From: an uncultured Dehalococcoidia bacterium
Lineage (GTDB): Bacteria; Chloroflexota; Dehalococcoidia; Lucifugimonadales; CAJWER01
Assembly (NCBI GenBank): GCA_958296115.1
Contig: OY282442.1
Location: forward strand, 2,090,943-2,154,942
Length of the DNA stretch: 64,000 nt
Direction of reading: 5' to 3'
Part shown: in pieces, positions 60,108 to 64,000 of the stretch
Numbering within the stretch: the first letter of the stretch is position 1
Layout of the letters: each line of letters opens with the position of its first letter
Notes under the pieces: generated by a model
Seen by the model: only the letters and a program-made list of their open reading frames with translations
The model's database searches: none
What the model was told of the DNA's origin: nothing
Position numbers and translations under genes: made by a program

Positions 60108-60533
60108 CTATCTCCTGTCTTCCCCGTCCTGGCTGGCGCGCGTCTCGTCCGGGTCTCCTTCTATGAGGCTTTGGAGCTCCTCCTTGGCCTTTCTGATCGT
60201 CTCCGTCTTTTCGGCGATGCGCTCGAAAAGATGGGCGCGCGCGGCTATGCCTTCTCCTATCAGGAAGGCTGCGGCCTCGGACCTGCTGTTGACTATCCCC
60301 GCCTCGACGAGGTCGTCGAGCCTGGTTACACTCTCCTTGTTGAGGCGCATCATCACGACGTTGTCCCTGGAGGACAGGGCGCCTCGGAGGGTCTCCCTGA
60401 TGTTGTCGCCGAAGGATTCCGCGCCCGACTTCTTGTACGCGCGCGTGGTCGCCGTCTTGGCCTCGTCGATGATTATGTCTATGCCCTCGGCCATCCTGCC
60501 CCGGTCGCCTTCGCGCTTCTCTTCGTTATCCAC
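60108..60533 (-). CDS. Ribbon-helix-helix family protein
   Basis: 141 residues. VVMMRLNKESVTRLDDLVEAGIVNSRSEAAAFLIGEGI is a ribbon-helix-helix DNA-binding unit, preceded by 50 charged residues and followed by a coiled-coil tail. GTG start after GAGGAGG. A palindrome sits over its promoter, so it may autoregulate. Co-transcribed with threonine synthase by spacing; the link in function is not clear. Confidence 0.78.
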   Translation of the reverse strand: MDNEEKREGDRGRMAEGIDIIIDEAKTATTRAYKKSGAESFGDNIRETLRGALSSRDNVVMMRLNKESVTRLDDLVEAGIVNSRSEAAAFLIGEGIAARAHLFERIAEKTETIRKAKEELQSLIEGDPDETRASQDGEDRR

Positions 60534-60559
60534 GCCGTCGCCTCCTCTACTCGGAATCT

Positions 60560-60598
60560 ATTACATGTAATTCTACAATTCAGTTACGCCCGTGTCAA
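60560..60598 (-). promoter_or_regulatory. Promoter of the RHH gene with 12-bp palindrome
   Basis: On the minus strand TTGACA (60593-60598), 17-bp spacer, TAGAAT (60570-60575). The perfect palindrome ATTACATGTAAT (60560-60571) covers the predicted transcription start, fitting an RHH operator. Confidence 0.75.
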
Positions 60599-60656
60599 GG
60601 GTAGTTGTCAGGGTTGGGTGTACGTGTTACTTTGGAACGATGGCGGCGGCGTGGAC

Positions 60657-61397
60657 ATGCTTGGCATTGGCATCGAGACAGCGCGGGTCATCGGGTTCGC
60701 GGCCCTGTTCGCCGTCGTCTACGCGATCCTATACAAGCCGGTTCTGGGGATGATGGAGAATAGGAATCACGATGAGCCGGGGGTAGATACCCCGGAAGAC
60801 GTGGGAGGGGGCAGCCCAGACGCCGCCGCTCCCAGCCGTCCGACTCCCCTGTACCGGGACGCCGTTCTGCTGTCCGCCGTTGTCGTCGTATTTGCTGTGG
60901 ACCAGCTCACCAAGTACGTCGTCAAGACCAACCTGGACCTCTATGAGTCGTGGCCGAGAGAGGGACTGGCTCGGATAACCTACGGCACGAACTCCGGGAC
61001 CGCGTTCGGGCTCTTCCCGAACCAGACTGCCGCGCTGATAGTAACATCGCTGCTCGCGATTGGGTTCATCTACTACTTCTACCGCTCGCACGCGCTGCCA
61101 AGCCGGCTTCTCAGGCTGGCCATCGGCCTTCAGCTTGGCGGGGCGTTCGGCAACCTGGTGGACAGGGTGCGGCTGGGCGAGGTCGTGGACTTCATAGACA
61201 TCGGCTGGTGGCCCATCTTCAACATCGCCGACTCCGCGATAGTAACTGGCATAGGTCTCCTGGCGCTGGTCGTCCTCCTGAACCCCCGTGAAGAGAAGAG
61301 CGGGGCGGACAGGGCCGAGCCCGCGGACGCTCCACCGGAGGCCGGCCGGACCGCGCCGTCCCCGGACCCCCGCGATGACGCTCACATTTCGGGTTGA
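60657..61397 (+). CDS. lspA: Lipoprotein signal peptidase with N-terminal extension
   Basis: 246 residues; family enzymes are about 160. Residues 75-220 are LspA: VFAVDQLTKYVV, GGAFGNLVDRVRLGEVVDFIDIGWWPIFNIADSAI with the two catalytic Asp residues. The extra N-terminus adds one membrane helix (GIETARVIGFAALFAVVYAILY) and a hydrophilic linker (GVDTPEDVGGGSPDAAAPS). It cleaves prolipoprotein signals; several lipoproteins in the window are its substrates. Ends overlapping rluD by 23 bp. An in-frame GTG at 60651 is an alternative start. Confidence 0.9.
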   Translation: MLGIGIETARVIGFAALFAVVYAILYKPVLGMMENRNHDEPGVDTPEDVGGGSPDAAAPSRPTPLYRDAVLLSAVVVVFAVDQLTKYVVKTNLDLYESWPREGLARITYGTNSGTAFGLFPNQTAALIVTSLLAIGFIYYFYRSHALPSRLLRLAIGLQLGGAFGNLVDRVRLGEVVDFIDIGWWPIFNIADSAIVTGIGLLALVVLLNPREEKSGADRAEPADAPPEAGRTAPSPDPRDDAHISG

Positions 61398-62274
61398 CGA
61401 GTCGGGCGGACGGCTCGACGTCTTCCTGTCGCAGCGCTGCCCGGAGTTGTCGCGCTCCCGAATCCAGGCGCTGATAGCCGAGGGACACGTCACCATGGAC
61501 GGCGCCCCCGCCAAGTCCGCGGCTCGGCTGCGGCATGGTCAGACGGTGAGCCTGTTCGTGCCTCCCCCGGCGGCAACGGCCCTTGAGCCGCAGCCGATGG
61601 AGTTGGTTATCGTCCACGAGGATGAAGACCTGCTCGTGGTTGACAAGCCTGCGGGACTCGTTACGCATCCTGCGCCGGGCCATCCGGACCAGACCCTCGC
61701 CAACGCGACGCTCGCGCACTGCCCCGACCTGAAAGGCGTGGGCGGCGAGCTCAGGCCGGGTCTCGTCCACCGACTGGACAAGGACACGTCGGGGCTGATA
61801 GTCATCGCCAAGAACGACAACGCCCACGCCGGGCTGTCGGCCCAGTTCGAGGAGCGGACGGTCTCGAAGGAGTACCTCGCAGTTGTCGCAGGCTGCCCCG
61901 AGCCGGAGCGCGCGGTCATAGACGCGCCGATAGGCAGACATCCACGAGACCGCAAGCGCATGGCCGTCGTCAGTACTGGCCGGCCGTCTGTTACCGAGTA
62001 CAGGGTGGCGCGCCGGCTCCGGGGCTACTCGCTGCTGGACGTGCATCCCCGGACGGGTCGCACGCACCAGATCCGGGTCCACATGGCTTCCATCGGCCAT
62101 CCCGTCGCAGCCGACGTCATCTACGGCCGGGCGGCTCCGGGGCTCGACCGTCACTTCCTGCACGCGCGCCGGCTCGCGTTCGACCACCCGCGCACCGGCG
62201 AGCGGCTGGAGCTGGAGTGCGGCCTGCCAGACGACCTGCAGGCGTTCCTGGATGAGGCGGCCCCGGCGCGGTGA
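61375..62274 (+). CDS. rluD: Ribosomal large-subunit pseudouridine synthase (RluD type)
   Basis: 299 residues. S4 domain at the N-terminus (GRLDVFLSQRCPELSRSRIQALI), catalytic HRLDKDTSGLIVIAK with Asp, and RTGRTHQIRVHMA. RluA/C/D-type; RluD-like by S4 domain. Overlaps lspA, an order common in bacteria. Confidence 0.92.
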   Translation: MTLTFRVDESGGRLDVFLSQRCPELSRSRIQALIAEGHVTMDGAPAKSAARLRHGQTVSLFVPPPAATALEPQPMELVIVHEDEDLLVVDKPAGLVTHPAPGHPDQTLANATLAHCPDLKGVGGELRPGLVHRLDKDTSGLIVIAKNDNAHAGLSAQFEERTVSKEYLAVVAGCPEPERAVIDAPIGRHPRDRKRMAVVSTGRPSVTEYRVARRLRGYSLLDVHPRTGRTHQIRVHMASIGHPVAADVIYGRAAPGLDRHFLHARRLAFDHPRTGERLELECGLPDDLQAFLDEAAPAR

Positions 62275-62285
62275 AGCCTGCCGGG

Positions 62286-62726
62286 TCAGCGGTAGAGCTC
62301 TAGCGCGTCTTCCAGGGCTGTCCATGGCAGCAGCGCGCACTTGACGCGCACGGGGAAAGCGCGGACGGATTCGAGGGCGCATATCTCGCCGAGAGCTCCG
62401 CGCTCGGCGGGAGAAAGGGGCGCGCCCGTCATGAGCTCGCGGAACCGCGTCTGGAACTCGGTGGCTTCGGCGGCAGTCCTGCCTCTGACCGCCTCGGACA
62501 TCATGGAGGCGGACGCCCTGTTGATCGCGCATCCGGCCGACTGAACGCCGATGGCGGAGAGCATATCGCCGGCGAGCTTTACCTGGACGTATACCTCGTC
62601 GCCGCAGAATGGGTTGACCGCGTTGCCCTCAATGTCCGGGGCGTCGAGTTGTTCGTGATTGCGCGGGTTGCGGGAATGTTCGAGTATCTGCGCCCGGTAT
62701 AGCTCGTCAAGGTCATCGGGGGCCAT
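62286..62726 (-). CDS. sufU: SufU-like iron-sulfur cluster assembly protein
   Basis: 146 residues. NPFCGDEVYV, SAGCAINRAS and RVKCALLPWTAL hold the three conserved cysteines and the Asp of SufU, which binds zinc and accepts sulfur from SufS. Overlaps the sufS end by 14 bp. Confidence 0.94.
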   Translation of the reverse strand: MAPDDLDELYRAQILEHSRNPRNHEQLDAPDIEGNAVNPFCGDEVYVQVKLAGDMLSAIGVQSAGCAINRASASMMSEAVRGRTAAEATEFQTRFRELMTGAPLSPAERGALGEICALESVRAFPVRVKCALLPWTALEDALELYR

Positions 62727-63966
62727 TTCCGAAGTACCGCAGCGCGTCTTTCAGTGCGTCAACCAGCAGGTCAACCTCGTCTTCGGTGTTGTAGATGTAG
62801 AAGCTGGCGCGGGCCGTCGCTGGGACTCCGAGCCGTCCCATCACAGGCATCGTGCAGTGGTGCCCGGTGCGAACCGCGATTCCCCGCCGGTCGAGGAACG
62901 TCCCCAGGTCGTGCGGGTGGATGTCGGATGCGTAGAAAGAGACGACCCCGCCGCGCAAGCTGAGGTCGCGCGGACCGAACACGTCTATCTCCTCCAGCTC
63001 GGCGAACCGCTCGAGCGCGTAGCCGGTCAGCTCCACCTCGTGCTGTCGCACGCGGTCCATGCCGATGGCCTCGAGGTATTCGACGGCTGCGCCGAGCCCT
63101 ATGGCGTCGGCGATGTTGGGCGTGCCGGCCTCGAACCTCATGGGCAGCTCGTTCCAGGTTGCGCCCTCGAGGGTTACGCTCAGCACCATCTCGCCGCCGC
63201 GCAGGAACGGCTCCATCGTCTCCAGCGCATCCCGCTTGGCGTACAGAGCGCCGATGCCGGTGGGTCCGAGCATCTTGTGTCCAGACAGGGTGAGGAAATC
63301 GCAGTCCAAGTCCTGGACGTCCACGGGCATGTGCGGGACGCTCTGGGCGCCGTCTATCATGACGGCGGCGCCGACGGCCCTGGCCTTGGCGGCGAGTTCC
63401 TTCACGGGGTTGATGGTTCCGAGGGAGTTGGAGCTGTGGACGATAGTTAGCAGCCTCGTGCGCTCGTTGATGATGGAATCCACGCCGCTGAGGTCGAGAG
63501 TCCCGTCGTCGGCGATGGGCAGGAAGCGCAGCCTGGCGCCGCGGTCCGCGGCGACCTTCTGCCAGGGGACCAGGTTGCTGTGGTGCTCCATCTCGGTGGT
63601 TACTATCTCGCCGCCGGGTTCGATGTTGCCCTGGGGCCAAGAGTGCGCCACGAGATTGATGGCCTCGGTGGCGTTGCGGGTCCAGATGATCTCGTCCGGC
63701 GACTCGGCGTTGATGAAGCGGGCGACCGCGGACCTGGCCTCCTCGAACCTGTCGGTGGCTTCCATGCTGAGCGCGTGGACGCCGCGGTGTACGTTGGAGT
63801 TGTAGCCCTCGTAGTAGTCGGACAGCGCGCGGATGACGCCGCGCGGCTTGTGGGAGGTGGCGGCGTTGTCGAGATAGACGAGCGGCTTGCCGTACACAGT
63901 GCGTGAAAGGATCGGGAAGTCCCGCCTGATGGCGTCGGAGTCTATGGAGATATGGGCTGCGCTCAC
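62713..63966 (-). CDS. sufS: SufS-type cysteine desulfurase
   Basis: 417 residues. PLP lysine in LSGHKMLGPTG, catalytic Cys in RTGHHCTMPVMG, and TEMEHHSNLVPW. Class II NifS fold, sulfur donor to SufU. GTG start overlaps the stop of an upstream gene (GTGA at 63963-63966), so the suf operon continues beyond the window. Confidence 0.96.
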   Translation of the reverse strand: MSAAHISIDSDAIRRDFPILSRTVYGKPLVYLDNAATSHKPRGVIRALSDYYEGYNSNVHRGVHALSMEATDRFEEARSAVARFINAESPDEIIWTRNATEAINLVAHSWPQGNIEPGGEIVTTEMEHHSNLVPWQKVAADRGARLRFLPIADDGTLDLSGVDSIINERTRLLTIVHSSNSLGTINPVKELAAKARAVGAAVMIDGAQSVPHMPVDVQDLDCDFLTLSGHKMLGPTGIGALYAKRDALETMEPFLRGGEMVLSVTLEGATWNELPMRFEAGTPNIADAIGLGAAVEYLEAIGMDRVRQHEVELTGYALERFAELEEIDVFGPRDLSLRGGVVSFYASDIHPHDLGTFLDRRGIAVRTGHHCTMPVMGRLGVPATARASFYIYNTEDEVDLLVDALKDALRYFGNGPR

Positions 63967-64000
63967 AACTCTACCTCTATTTCCTCTCCGTTGACCCTGA
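63963..64000 (-). CDS. Partial gene upstream of sufS (C-terminus only)
   Basis: The last 11 codons of a minus-strand gene read SGSTEEIEVEL and stop within the GTGA overlap with sufS. By operon position it is probably another suf gene such as sufD, but eleven residues cannot identify it. Confidence 0.55.
   Translation of the reverse strand, partial: RVNGEEIEVEL

Overview
The window is high-GC bacterial chromosome (roughly two-thirds G+C by eye), densely packed, with many ATGA/GTGA start-stop overlaps and no rRNA, tRNA, CRISPR array or prophage that I can see. The mix suggests a Chloroflexota (Dehalococcoidia/SAR202-like) bacterium: several Gfo/Idh/MocA oxidoreductases, an ASPIC/FG-GAP lipoprotein, a sortilin-like beta-propeller protein, an AroK-AroB fusion, bacterial EndoQ, Uma2 paralogues, and swarms of short CCCTCACCCT.../GCAGGCGTCCCGCCTGC hairpin repeats. 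That placement is an inference from gene content, not from a marker phylogeny.

Layout. 1-1409: trpS (minus strand) behind a textbook Trp T-box leader with its own promoter. 1560-2440: copy A of a ~0.9-kb repeat; copy B lies inverted at 37133-38060. 2557-8665: ligD, an oxidoreductase and an orphan molybdopterin hydroxylase subunit. 8721-15287: a minus-strand block reading, from its promoter, PLD/AAA ATPase, zinc ribbon, DppB-like permease, Fic enzyme, EndoQ, acetyltransferase; the PLD/AAA gene is visibly lower in G+C. 15700-21039: ASPIC lipoprotein, oxidoreductase, PIG-L protein, mannonate dehydratase-like enzyme (sugar-acid catabolism flavour). 21083-25160: NMT1/SsuABC-type importer, Uma2 protein, DUF1232 protein. 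25480-33926: propeller protein, rhomboid protease, acetyltransferase, dnaN, M19 dipeptidase. 34058-37120: alaS-ruvX. 38148-44409: ABC-2 exporter, then aroE-aroKB-TSUP-tgt. 44525-52323: DUF2851, TPR lipoprotein, gamma-carbonic anhydrase, argS, hicAB, a PspA/PspAA envelope-stress cluster, an alcohol dehydrogenase. 52446-58970: FAD oxidoreductase, unknown zinc protein, DtxR-type regulator, divergent Fbp-type iron importer, second Uma2. 58976-64000: threonine synthase, ribbon-helix-helix protein, lspA-rluD, sufS-sufU.

The most interesting unexplained item is the inverted repeat pair. Its ~440-nt core starts 7 nt after a TTGACA-18-TAGTCT promoter, contains several hairpins closed by GNRA tetraloops in that orientation, and is nearly identical in both copies while the flanking hairpin litter has diverged. 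I read it as a mobile or duplicated structured non-coding RNA of unknown family. The second candidate is the coupled PLD-ATPase/zinc-ribbon/permease/Fic cassette, which could be a defence module, but this rests on domain content and base composition only.

Regulation visible in the sequence: T-box control of trpS; a dyad operator over the hicAB promoter; a dyad over the promoter between the DtxR-type gene and the iron importer; a 12-bp palindrome in front of the ribbon-helix-helix gene; and good sigma70-like promoters for dnaN, the PLD/AAA gene and the PspA-cluster membrane protein.
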